This document shows, piece after piece, positions 13,634-21,951 of a DNA stretch of 64,000 nucleotides. A program made the position numbers and the translations under genes. Position 1 is the stretch's first letter. Each line of letters opens with the position of its first letter. Origin of the DNA: an uncultured Collinsella sp. (GTDB taxonomy: Bacteria; Actinomycetota; Coriobacteriia; Coriobacteriales; Coriobacteriaceae); contig CAAGCF010000036.1 in NCBI GenBank assembly GCA_900768265.1, positions 186,001-250,000 on the forward strand, read 5' to 3'. Under the pieces are notes generated by a model that had not been told where the DNA came from, did no database searches, and saw only the letters and a program-made list of their open reading frames with translations.

Positions 13634-14851
13634 TTAGAGGCCCAGGTAGTTGGTCATGCCTTCGACGGCGAGCTTGGCGCCGGCCACGGCATGGACCACG
13701 GTGAGCGGTCCGTTGACCACATCGCCGGCGGCGAATACGCCCGGCACCGTCGTCATACCATGCTCATCGACCGAAAGAAGGCCGCGATGGTCGGTCTCCA
13801 GACCGCCCGTCGTCAACACGAGCTTGTCCTTGGGCACCTGCGAAGCCGCAATCACGACCGTGTCGGCGGACGCATGGTCGAGCTCTTCCTCGTAGCCCAC
13901 CACGTTGTTGTCCTCGTCAAAGATAGCCGTCTCGAACACCGGACCGTTATCGTCGATGGCGCAGATCGCCTTGCCGCACACGATCTCGGCGCCATCGAGC
14001 TCGGTCAGCTCGACCTCGTCATCGATAGCCGAGATATGGCGCGAACGGGCATACACGGTAACCTTGCGGGCACCCGAGCGCAGGGCCGTGCGGGCGACAT
14101 CCATGGCCACGTTGCCGGCGCCGATGACTGCCACGTTCTGCCCGATCGCCACACTCGTGGGATCGACCAGGTAATCGATACCAAACAGCACGTTACCGCG
14201 CGACTCGCCGGGAATGCCCAGCTTACGGGCGCGCCAGGTACCGGTGCCCACAAAGACCGCATCGTAGCCGTCGCGCAGCAGGTCGTCGATATGCAGCGCA
14301 CCGCCGATGGTGGTCGAGGGGCGAACGCGTACGCCGAGCGAGCACATCACATGGCGGTACTTTTGCACGAGCGAGCGCGGCAGGCGGAACTCGGGGATAC
14401 CGTACTCCAGCACGCCGCCAATCTCGGGGCGTTGCTCAAACACCGTAACGGCGCAGCCCAGCTGAGCCATCTTAATGGCCACGGTAATGCCGGCAGGACC
14501 GGAACCGACCACGGCAATCTGCTTGCCGCACGACGGCGCGGGCTTCCACTCCTTGCGGTCCAAATACGCGGTCGAGATATAGTTCTCGATGCTCGAAAAA
14601 TGCACCGGCGTACCCTTGCGGCCCTGGATGCACGAGCCCTCGCACTGGCCCGAATGGTTGCAGACCATGGAGCAGACCGCGCTCATGGGATTGTTCTGGA
14701 ACAGCAGCTCGCCCGCCTCTTCCAGACGACGCTGCTTAAACAGGTCGATAACCTGCGGAATGGGCGTCTGAACCGGGCAGCCCTTAAGCTGGCAGAACGC
14801 CCTTTTGCAACCGAGGCAACGATTTGCCTCTTCGACAATGTGGATAGCCAC
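13634..14851 (-). CDS. GltD-like NAD(P)-dependent oxidoreductase (glutamate synthase beta-chain family)
   Basis: About 405 residues. A GTG at 14851 is preferred because AAAAGGGGAG lies five bases before it; an ATG nine codons earlier has no such site. The N-terminus is a Fer4_20 domain with cysteine sets CLGCKRAFCQLKGC and CSMVC..QCEGSC for two Fe-S clusters. Then follow an FAD fold (IAVVGSGPAGITVAI) and an NAD(P)H fold (VAVIGAGNVAMDVARTA), ending in GVFAAGDVVNGP. Such subunits feed electrons from NAD(P)H to a partner. No glutamate synthase large subunit is present; the neighbouring enoate reductase-like protein could be the partner, though the two are separated by a terminator. Confidence 0.85.
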   Translation of the reverse strand: MAIHIVEEANRCLGCKRAFCQLKGCPVQTPIPQVIDLFKQRRLEEAGELLFQNNPMSAVCSMVCNHSGQCEGSCIQGRKGTPVHFSSIENYISTAYLDRKEWKPAPSCGKQIAVVGSGPAGITVAIKMAQLGCAVTVFEQRPEIGGVLEYGIPEFRLPRSLVQKYRHVMCSLGVRVRPSTTIGGALHIDDLLRDGYDAVFVGTGTWRARKLGIPGESRGNVLFGIDYLVDPTSVAIGQNVAVIGAGNVAMDVARTALRSGARKVTVYARSRHISAIDDEVELTELDGAEIVCGKAICAIDDNGPVFETAIFDEDNNVVGYEEELDHASADTVVIAASQVPKDKLVLTTGGLETDHRGLLSVDEHGMTTVPGVFAAGDVVNGPLTVVHAVAGAKLAVEGMTNYLGL

Positions 14852-14953
14852 GCAACTCCCCTTTTTGATGTTATCCAATAGGGCGACGATAAAGACCCTT
14901 CATCGTCGCCCGAGTAAAACAAACTCAATCGGCCGCCACGGCAAGAGCCGATG

Positions 14954-15859
14954 CTATATCTCGCGGTGCGAAGCCCCGCAGCGAGCGGACATGCGCTCGA
15001 GCGTCGCCAGGCAGCCGGCCGCCGTCGCCGGCACGCTGTTCTCGACCACGCAGGGAATCCCGGGGCAGGCGGCAGCCGCCCAGGCCACCACGGGCTCAAA
15101 GTCGTATCGTCCCGTCTCGCCCACACCGTGGCATACCAGGCGCGAACCCGTACCGTCGCACCAACCGGCTTCGTCCTCGTTGTCAACGACCTCAAAATCC
15201 TTGGCATGCAGCACGCGAATCTTACTGCCGCATAAGTAGAGCATACGCGCCGTGATTTCCTGCGCCTCACCAATAACGCGGGGATGCAGCAGCGACACCG
15301 GGTCGTAGATCACGCCGAGCGCCGGGCTCGAGACGCGCTCCAGCACCTTACGGCAGCGATCCGGCGTGTTGACCGTCTCGTTCCAGCCGGGCTCGATCAG
15401 GATTTGCCCGCCCACGGCCTCGGCGCGCTCGCAGACGTGCGCGAGTCCGTCCATAAAAGCATCGAGTGCCTCGTCGGTCATGCGGTCGTCTGCGACGCGG
15501 TTCTGTGCGTTGGGACGGCCGGTCTCGGTGCCAACAGGGCATCCGCCGAGCATCTGGGCAAAGTTCAAGCACGCCTCGTACTCGGCAAAGTTATCCATGA
15601 GTTGTTGGCGGTCGGGCGTCGCCAGATTTTTATAGCAGCCAAACACCGCCACCGTAACGCCTGCCTCATCGAGCACCGCACGCAAGTGATCGGCAAGCTC
15701 GCGAGTCAGGCCGCCCCGGTCGATGCCCATCGATGCGTAGAGCACCTTGCTCGGCAGCTGAATGCACGAAAAGCCCAGCTCCCCTGCCATGCGAATGCGC
15801 TCCTCGACGGTTCCCTGCGGAAGGTCGTGCAAACGTACGCCCGGAGTAATGGCCCCCAC
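14954..15859 (-). CDS. Xylose isomerase-like TIM-barrel sugar isomerase/epimerase
   Basis: About 301 residues. The family fold (AP endonuclease 2/xylose isomerase-like) is suggested by GELGFSCIQLPSKVL, the metal-ligand glutamate in GGQILIEPGW, VIYDPVSLLHP, IRVLHAKDFEV and the final glutamate in IPCVVENS. Such enzymes interconvert keto-sugars or act on inositols. The start is uncertain: a GTG at 15859 lies ten bases after AAGGGA, another GTG at 15868 overlaps the upstream stop. It is translationally close to the GH105 gene, so it probably handles a sugar released from rhamnogalacturonan or another pectin part. Confidence 0.75.
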   Translation of the reverse strand: MGAITPGVRLHDLPQGTVEERIRMAGELGFSCIQLPSKVLYASMGIDRGGLTRELADHLRAVLDEAGVTVAVFGCYKNLATPDRQQLMDNFAEYEACLNFAQMLGGCPVGTETGRPNAQNRVADDRMTDEALDAFMDGLAHVCERAEAVGGQILIEPGWNETVNTPDRCRKVLERVSSPALGVIYDPVSLLHPRVIGEAQEITARMLYLCGSKIRVLHAKDFEVVDNEDEAGWCDGTGSRLVCHGVGETGRYDFEPVVAWAAAACPGIPCVVENSVPATAAGCLATLERMSARCGASHREI

Positions 15860-15860
15860 G

Positions 15861-17099
15861 CTATTCACATCCCTTACGAGCGTTGATGCCCGGGGTGTAT
15901 CCGCCAAACGGGTCTTCGATGGAGCACACGCCCGAGGGGGCGAGCGGATCGCGCTTACCGGCCAGTTTGTCGTGGTGCATGGTCTCGATATAGGCGAGCA
16001 CCAGCGGGGCCACGCCCTTCGCATCGTTTTTGACGATGGGCTCGCTCATGTAGTAACCAAACGTGCCCTCGCGGTGCGCGGTGTTGCCAAGACCCGCGAC
16101 CAGGCAGATGTTGTCGAGCGCGAGCTGCCCGTCATGCTCGGACAGGCACGTGTCGCAGATGCCGTCGAACGCACGGCGGCCGTACTGGTAGTAGCGCTCG
16201 CCCAGCACGCCCAAGCGCACGCCCTTCATGATGGCGTTGGCGAAGATGGCGCTGCCCGACTCCTCCAGGTAGTTGGGGGCGATGTTGGGCAGGTTGATGA
16301 CCTGGTGCCACATGCCAGTCTTCTCGTCCTGATACGGCAACATGGCGTCGATCAGATCGTGGAACATCTTGCGGATCTCGTCCTTCTCGGCCGACATCGA
16401 AGGCGGCATGAGCTCCCAGGTGTCGATGAGCGCCATGGCAAACCAGCCCTCGGCGCGCAGCCAGAAGTTGGCCGAAAGACCGGTGACCGGATCGCACCAG
16501 AACTGCTTGCGGCTCGCGTCGTAGGCGTGATAGTACAGGCCGTTGAGGGGGTTGCGCATGAGGTCGTGCACGACCTGGAACATATGGAAGCTGTCCGAGC
16601 AGGCGCGACGGTTGTGGAAGCTCAGCTCGTACTGCATGTAGAACGGCTGCGCCATGTACATCCCGTCGAGCCAGATCTGGTTGGGATAGACGGCCTTGTG
16701 CCAAAACACGCCCTCTTTGGTGCGCGGCTGGGTCTCGAGCTGACGGTAGATGGTATCCATGGCGGCGCGGTACTTGGGTTTGCCTACCAGGTCATAGAGC
16801 TTGTAGAGGGTCTTGCCCGCATTGACGTTATCGAGGTTGTACTCCTGCGGATCGTAGTGCTTGATGGTGCCATCGTCCTGGACAAAGAAGTCGATGTAGT
16901 CGTCGGCAAAGGTCAGGTAGCGCTGCTCACCGGTGATCTCGTACAGCTCGATGAGCGCCTTGATCATGCAGCCGTCGATATAGTTCCAGGTGTTCTCCTT
17001 GCCGGCACGGAGCTTTTCGATGTTCCAGGCCGGCGCCTGCGGCGTAGAGGTCTCGACCAACTGCTTGATATAACGGTCCAGGATTTGATTGCAACCCAT
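15861..17099 (-). CDS. GH105-type unsaturated rhamnogalacturonyl/glucuronyl hydrolase
   Basis: A 412-residue alpha6/alpha6-barrel hydrolase. The catalytic aspartate lies in IWLDGMYMAQPFYMQY, and FWLRAEGWFAMALIDT and ESGSAIFANAIMKG fit family GH105 (YteR/YesR). It removes the unsaturated uronic acid left by pectate or rhamnogalacturonan lyases at oligosaccharide ends, giving the substrate of the DhuI-type isomerase. No signal peptide is seen, so it works in the cytoplasm on imported oligomers. The ATG at 17099 follows GAGGGGA. Two GTGAACGTTAAC operators lie directly upstream. GH88 is the related alternative family. Confidence 0.88.
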   Translation of the reverse strand: MGCNQILDRYIKQLVETSTPQAPAWNIEKLRAGKENTWNYIDGCMIKALIELYEITGEQRYLTFADDYIDFFVQDDGTIKHYDPQEYNLDNVNAGKTLYKLYDLVGKPKYRAAMDTIYRQLETQPRTKEGVFWHKAVYPNQIWLDGMYMAQPFYMQYELSFHNRRACSDSFHMFQVVHDLMRNPLNGLYYHAYDASRKQFWCDPVTGLSANFWLRAEGWFAMALIDTWELMPPSMSAEKDEIRKMFHDLIDAMLPYQDEKTGMWHQVINLPNIAPNYLEESGSAIFANAIMKGVRLGVLGERYYQYGRRAFDGICDTCLSEHDGQLALDNICLVAGLGNTAHREGTFGYYMSEPIVKNDAKGVAPLVLAYIETMHHDKLAGKRDPLAPSGVCSIEDPFGGYTPGINARKGCE

Positions 17100-17122
17100 T
17101 GCTGTCCCCTCTGACATAAACG

Positions 17123-17142
17123 ATAGGTGAACGTTAACTCTA
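17123..17142. promoter_or_regulatory. GTGAACGTTCAC-type operator, site 3
   Basis: ATAGGTGAACGTTAACTCTA, core 17127-17138, directly before the GH105 ribosome binding site. Confidence 0.6.
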
Positions 17143-17155
17143 GTGTAACGCGAAC

Positions 17156-17191
17156 GGGGATTATAGGGTGAACGTTAACCCTATAATCCCC
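17156..17191. promoter_or_regulatory. 36-bp palindrome combining operator and terminator features, site 4
   Basis: The core GTGAACGTTAAC (17168-17179) is embedded in a longer palindrome. GGGGATTATAGGGT on the left mirrors ACCCTATAATCCCC on the right. The flanks add 12 bp each side beyond what other operators have. It lies 15 bp from the stop codon of the GDSL esterase gene and upstream of the GH105 gene. Confidence 0.65.
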
Positions 17192-17206
17192 GTGAACGGC
17201 AGACTT

Positions 17207-17875
17207 TTAGCGGCAAACGGCGGTAAGGCCCGCGGCGATGCGGTGCGCCAGGCGCTCATAGCCGGCCGGGCTGTAATGCAGACCGTCCGGCATGTAGAGC
17301 TCGCGGTGCTCCGGCAAAAACGGGCTGATGCCGCTTTGCGCATACAGGTCGATCACCGGCACCGAATAGCGGTCGCAGACTTCCAGCATCGCCTGCACAT
17401 AGGCGTCTTGCGTCAGGCCCAGATGGTTGGCCTCGTTGGTTGCCGGAATATCCTTCTCGTGCTTACCGCTCGTCTTGCACGGCGTCATAAACACGAGCCT
17501 TGCCCGGGGCGAGCGCGCCGTGATGGTGCGAATCAGGTAATCGATCGCACCATAGAACTCATGCACGTCGGTGCTGTCCGGCTCGCCCAGCGGCACGTTG
17601 CGGCTAAAGTCGTTGACGCCGCCAAAGACGACGTAGATATCGGCCGCATCGTCGATGCCGTCGAGGCGCTCGACAAACGAATCGTTACGGTCGGCTTTAA
17701 CGGCAATGCGCGAACCCTTGATGCCAAAGTTCTCGACAGTGGCGCCGCCCAGCAGCGCGCCCAGATGCGAAGTCCACGAGATATCGTTGCCTCCCCCACC
17801 GCAGCCGTTATCGCCCCAGGTGGTCGAGTCGCCAAAAGCGCAGATGGTGGATTCGTTCAGACGTTTGATGCCCAT
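17207..17875 (-). CDS. SGNH/GDSL-type esterase
   Basis: A 222-residue hydrolase. Block I carries the nucleophile serine in FGDSTTWGDNG; the oxyanion glycine and asparagine are in YVVFGGVNDF; block V is DGLHYSPAGY with the catalytic Asp-x-x-His. Such enzymes remove acetyl or other ester groups; here the likely target is acetylated pectin or rhamnogalacturonan oligomers (CE12-like role). No signal peptide, so cytoplasmic. The ATG at 17875 follows AAGGAGA. It is 49 bp after the pectin esterase fusion, clearly in the same operon. Confidence 0.85.
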   Translation of the reverse strand: MGIKRLNESTICAFGDSTTWGDNGCGGGGNDISWTSHLGALLGGATVENFGIKGSRIAVKADRNDSFVERLDGIDDAADIYVVFGGVNDFSRNVPLGEPDSTDVHEFYGAIDYLIRTITARSPRARLVFMTPCKTSGKHEKDIPATNEANHLGLTQDAYVQAMLEVCDRYSVPVIDLYAQSGISPFLPEHRELYMPDGLHYSPAGYERLAHRIAAGLTAVCR

Positions 17876-17924
17876 GTTGTTCTCCTTCGATGCTGCCACG
17901 GCAGCGTTGTTGTCGATCGGCCGT

Positions 17925-20108
17925 CTATGCACAGGCCCCGTCTTGTGCGTTCGCGTCAACGAGCGCGTGCGCATCGAGCCACGCAATGTCATCTGCAAGG
18001 TGCGTGACGCCCAAATGGTGTCCGCCCGGGCAAACCTCGTGCGCAAGGTTGTCGGCCTTGCCCAGCAGCGCGTAGGCGTCGCGGACAATATCGAGCTGCT
18101 CGTCTACGTTCGCCAGTCCGCGGGCGCCGTTGAGATGGTCTTTCTCGCAGCTTTGGACCAAAAGCGGGCGCGGCGCGATCAGCGAGGCGATGTCTCCCAT
18201 ATCGAGCAGGCGCCAAAGCCCCGGCACGTAATTGCAGCTGCAGTTTCCGTTGAGATGTAGCAGCGAGTCATCGACGCCATACAGATAGCCCGAGACAAAC
18301 GCCTTGCGCACGCGTGGGTCGAGCGCAGCCAGATAGAGTGTCATGTACCCGCCGCCCGAGAAGCCAAAGCAGCCCAAGTCGTCCATGGCAATGTCGCCGC
18401 GCGCCTCGAGATAGTCGATCAGGCGCATGTTATCCCAAGCGTTTAGGCCGGCAACCGTCAGGCCCAGCGGCTCTGCCATGCGCGCCTGGTTAAGGCAGGT
18501 GCCGCGCAGGTAGCTCGTCTCATCGTCGCCCTGGCCCTTCCAATCGCGGCGATGCCCCCAGCCGCGGGCATCGGGGCAGACGGTCACATAGCCCATCTGC
18601 GCCAGGCGCAGGCCGTAGTCATAGTTGAACTTGCGCACGGCATCATCGACCGCCGGCACGCCCATAACGCCCGCGACGCTCGCCGCGCCCGCGCCCTGAT
18701 GGCCGTGCGGACAGATATAGCACCGCTTGTGCCCGCTTTCGTTGCACTTGGGCTCGGCGGGCTCCAGCAGGTACATCGGCATCCACACATCGGGCTCAAC
18801 GCGCAAGAGCATATGAGTGCGCACGATATCCCCGGCCACACGCACCCGCTCGAGCTCGCGCACATCGGGCGACACGCGCTCCATGAGCGAAGGACCCAGG
18901 ACATCGTGGAGGCGTGTGCGGGTCGTGAGCTCCCACGCCTTAAAGTCGGCAGATGTCGTACCCGCAAAAGCGGCGGAACGGCCCTCTTTTTTGAGCCGTT
19001 CACGCAACGCGGGCTCGTCCTCGTAGTAGTGCTCGATATGCACTGTTCGCCCACCGTCCGCAAGCCGGGCGGTTTCGACGGCATCGTCCGACCCACCCTG
19101 GGGGTCCCATCCGTCCTCGCCACCCAACACAAGCGCACGGCTATAGTGTGCGGCATCGGCGGGATCGAGCTTACGGGCCCAGGCAACCCAGCCATCGGCA
19201 TTACCGGCCGGTCCATGCAGCCGAGCGCCGGCATACAGCGCCCGGTCATGCGCGGCCGGCTTACCCCAGTCCCACCAGCCTTCGGACTTGATATGCGAGC
19301 CCAGCCAGCAGTCGATCAGCACGGTCTGGGCCCACTCGCGCCACGGACGGCCCAGATAAACCGAGCCGGACGCCACATCGTCCGACGCTGTGAAGGAGCA
19401 ACCGTGAAACACAAAGCCATAGGGCTCGGCCTGGGGCGTCGAGGCCGCCGTAACGTATCCGTTCACGTCCATGGCGCGGTCGAGCGAACGGATCTCGCAG
19501 CCCTCAAAATAGGCCCGCGCACCACCAAAGATAAAATCGACGTCGCCGGCAATGAGGCAGCGACGGTAGTACTGCCGCCCCACGCGGCGCGGGGCAAACT
19601 GTTTGGGGCCTATAAAGCCGCCCGGCTTGACCTCGCGCGGCGGCAGCGGCCCCAAAAAGAGCGTGTCCTGATGGCCCAGGATGCGGCAGGCATCGACCAC
19701 CAGGCGGTCGCCGTCGGCATACAGGGCAATCCCCTGGCCGGCCTCGCGACCGTCACCGGCGTCGTTTTCGATTGTCAAGCCCGCAAGCGTCACATCGTCG
19801 GCATCGACCAACACCGTATACGTACGGAAGGTGCCGAGCTTTCCATCCTGGCCGCTGCCGTCCTCCGAAGGCATCTTGGCGCCCAGGCCGCCCACGATAC
19901 GCACGCTGTCGGCCGTCTCGCCCTCGAGCGTCACATGCGGACGACAAATTGCGACCCGCTCGCGGTACTCACCCGGTGCCACCAGCACGCGCACCGGCAC
20001 GCTCGCATCGGGCACGCAGCGCCCTACCGCCTCGAGCGCCGTCGAAATGCTGCGATACGCGCCCTCGCGCTCGAGCGAAACCTCAAAAAGCTGTTCTTTA
20101 CCACTCAT
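17925..20108 (-). CDS. Fusion of pectin methylesterase (CE8) and alpha/beta-hydrolase esterase
   Basis: A 727-residue two-domain enzyme. Residues 1-320 are a CE8 pectin methylesterase beta-helix with GHQDTLF (Asp148), GDVDFIFGG (catalytic Asp191) and YLGRPWR (Arg254), all the key residues. Residues about 390-727 are an alpha/beta hydrolase with FGFSGGGY (nucleophile Ser584) and a late PGGHHLG histidine, resembling acetyl-xylan esterase-like or abhydrolase_7 proteins. One polypeptide could remove methyl and acetyl groups from the same oligomer. No signal peptide. The ATG at 20108 has only weak ribosome-binding sequence; a GTG two codons earlier is possible. It follows the GH28 gene by 130 bp. 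Confidence 0.88.
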   Translation of the reverse strand: MSGKEQLFEVSLEREGAYRSISTALEAVGRCVPDASVPVRVLVAPGEYRERVAICRPHVTLEGETADSVRIVGGLGAKMPSEDGSGQDGKLGTFRTYTVLVDADDVTLAGLTIENDAGDGREAGQGIALYADGDRLVVDACRILGHQDTLFLGPLPPREVKPGGFIGPKQFAPRRVGRQYYRRCLIAGDVDFIFGGARAYFEGCEIRSLDRAMDVNGYVTAASTPQAEPYGFVFHGCSFTASDDVASGSVYLGRPWREWAQTVLIDCWLGSHIKSEGWWDWGKPAAHDRALYAGARLHGPAGNADGWVAWARKLDPADAAHYSRALVLGGEDGWDPQGGSDDAVETARLADGGRTVHIEHYYEDEPALRERLKKEGRSAAFAGTTSADFKAWELTTRTRLHDVLGPSLMERVSPDVRELERVRVAGDIVRTHMLLRVEPDVWMPMYLLEPAEPKCNESGHKRCYICPHGHQGAGAASVAGVMGVPAVDDAVRKFNYDYGLRLAQMGYVTVCPDARGWGHRRDWKGQGDDETSYLRGTCLNQARMAEPLGLTVAGLNAWDNMRLIDYLEARGDIAMDDLGCFGFSGGGYMTLYLAALDPRVRKAFVSGYLYGVDDSLLHLNGNCSCNYVPGLWRLLDMGDIASLIAPRPLLVQSCEKDHLNGARGLANVDEQLDIVRDAYALLGKADNLAHEVCPGGHHLGVTHLADDIAWLDAHALVDANAQDGACA

Positions 20109-20238
20109 AGTCACTATGCTTTCTGTCGCAGAAGACTCGCCATGTAATACCGGCACCTATAGATTACGTGCGACGGCCGGGCATATCCGTCCGTCGCACG
20201 CCTCAACATGCCGTATTCGCTTGTGCAGGAGCACTACC

Positions 20239-21834
20239 CTACGCGCGGATGACCTTGTCGACGTTCTCCAGCCGAAGCTCGTCGCCATCCTGGCCCTCGA
20301 TATGCACGTTCTGCAAGTCGAGGACCTTTACGTTCTGCGCGATGATGCCCTGGCGCACCATGGGCTCAACACCGCAGGCCATGGCCGGCACAAAGGGCTC
20401 GGCATCGTCGGCAAAGGTCACGCGGACGTCCTGGAACGTCAGGCGCGTCACCTTGCTCTCGGGCAGGCCCGTGATATAGGCCGCGGCCGCGTGGCAGTTG
20501 GTGGCCTCGATGTCGCTAAACGTCGTGGCGCCAAAGCCGGGTGTGCGGTCGTCGACGGGCAGTGCGTCGCGGCTCTGCACATAGTCGGTCTTGCCGTCCT
20601 TGTCGCAGAAGTAGAACGAGTTGACCACAAAGGGCGTGAGCACCTTGTCCATGCGAATGTGCTCGAAGGTGATGCCCTCGTTGACGGCGTCCTTGCCGCG
20701 ACCGCGGCGGGTCTTGACGCGCAGGCCACGGTCGGTGCGCTCAAAGAGGCACTTGCTCACGGTAAGGTCCTTGATGCCGCCGGCGGCCTCGGATCCCAGC
20801 ACCACGGCGCCATGTCCGTCGTGCATGTAGCAGTGCGAGATCAGCACGTCGTGCGTGGCGGGACGAAGCTCGGGCTCAATGCCCAGCTTGCCGCTCTTGA
20901 TGGCGATACAATCGTCGCCCACCGAGAACTGGCAGCCCAGGATGCGGACAAAACCGCAGCTCTCGGGATCGAAGCCGTCGGTGTTGTGGGAGTTCTTGGG
21001 ACCCTCGATGGACAGGCACAGGGCATCGACGTGCTCGCACAGGATGGGATGGATATTCCACGCCGGGCTGTTGCGCACGGTAAAGCCGGCAAGGCTCACG
21101 TTTTCGCACTCGGACAGGAAGATCATGCGCGGGCGGGCGATCTCGCGGCCCTCCTCGGGACGGAAGATGTTCTTAAAGTCCTTGTTCCACCAGTTGTCCT
21201 CGGCAAAATCGGTCTGGCCGTCGATTGCGCCACGACCATAGATGCACACGTCGTGCACGTTCAGGCCCGTAAAGGTAGAACAATAGGTCGAGAAGCTCTC
21301 GCCCTCCCAGCGGCCCAGGGGCAGCATGTCGGTGCCGGCATACCCGGCGCCCTCGTCGCCCGTGACCGTGCCCGGAATGTAGGCAAGCGCCGCGCGGTCG
21401 TGACGGGCCAGCAGCACCGCGCCCTCGGCAAGCTCAATATTGATATTGCTCTTAAGGAAGAGTGACTTGATACGGTAGCTACCGGCGGGAATCAGCACGC
21501 GGCCGCCCTTGGGGCAGGCCATGATGGCAGCCTGGATATTGGTGGTGTCGTCATGCTCGGCATCGCCCTTGGCGCCGCAGTCGCGAACATTGATGGTAAA
21601 GGGCTCGGCCGGCGTGGTGACGCCCACGCTCAGCTCGCGCTCGCCGCAAACAAAACGAACCAAGTTGCGCTTGCCGGGGATCAGGCCATCGACATAGGTC
21701 TCGACCGTATTCGTGGTACCGGCGGGCTCGTCGTTGACAAAGATCTCCCACGTATCGGCGCAGGTAAAGTAGCCGCCGTCGTCGAGCTCGATCACGGCCG
21801 CGCGGGCGTTACGCCAGATAACGTTCGTCTCCAT
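20239..21834 (-). CDS. GH28 polygalacturonase, probably exo-acting
   Basis: A 531-residue beta-helix hydrolase. A short N-terminal fibronectin-like region (1-75) precedes the GH28 domain. Motifs are NTDGFD (284-289), GDDCIAIKSG (306-315), GHGAVVLGSE (340-349) and RGLRVK (369-374), which include the three catalytic aspartates and the subsite histidine and lysine. The architecture is that of bacterial exo-polygalacturonases that release galacturonate from oligomer ends. There is no signal peptide, so the substrate must be imported first, fitting the symporter gene just upstream. The ATG at 21834 follows GGGAG. Confidence 0.9.
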   Translation of the reverse strand: METNVIWRNARAAVIELDDGGYFTCADTWEIFVNDEPAGTTNTVETYVDGLIPGKRNLVRFVCGERELSVGVTTPAEPFTINVRDCGAKGDAEHDDTTNIQAAIMACPKGGRVLIPAGSYRIKSLFLKSNINIELAEGAVLLARHDRAALAYIPGTVTGDEGAGYAGTDMLPLGRWEGESFSTYCSTFTGLNVHDVCIYGRGAIDGQTDFAEDNWWNKDFKNIFRPEEGREIARPRMIFLSECENVSLAGFTVRNSPAWNIHPILCEHVDALCLSIEGPKNSHNTDGFDPESCGFVRILGCQFSVGDDCIAIKSGKLGIEPELRPATHDVLISHCYMHDGHGAVVLGSEAAGGIKDLTVSKCLFERTDRGLRVKTRRGRGKDAVNEGITFEHIRMDKVLTPFVVNSFYFCDKDGKTDYVQSRDALPVDDRTPGFGATTFSDIEATNCHAAAAYITGLPESKVTRLTFQDVRVTFADDAEPFVPAMACGVEPMVRQGIIAQNVKVLDLQNVHIEGQDGDELRLENVDKVIRA

Positions 21835-21885
21835 GGATTTCTCCCTCAAAAAGATTCTCTAAAAGTTAATTGTACGATGTTGCAA

Positions 21886-21926
21886 AAAAGGGCCGTACCT
21901 GCCGGCGGATATCCGGTGGCACGGCC
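21886..21926 (-). terminator. Terminator between symporter and GH28 genes
   Basis: AGGGCCGT/ACGGCCCT with an inner CCGG/CCGG helix, followed by TTTTTT on the minus strand. It may leave only partial read-through from the symporter gene into the hydrolase genes. Confidence 0.75.
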
Positions 21927-21951
21927 CTGTGGTTTGGACGATAGGCTACCC

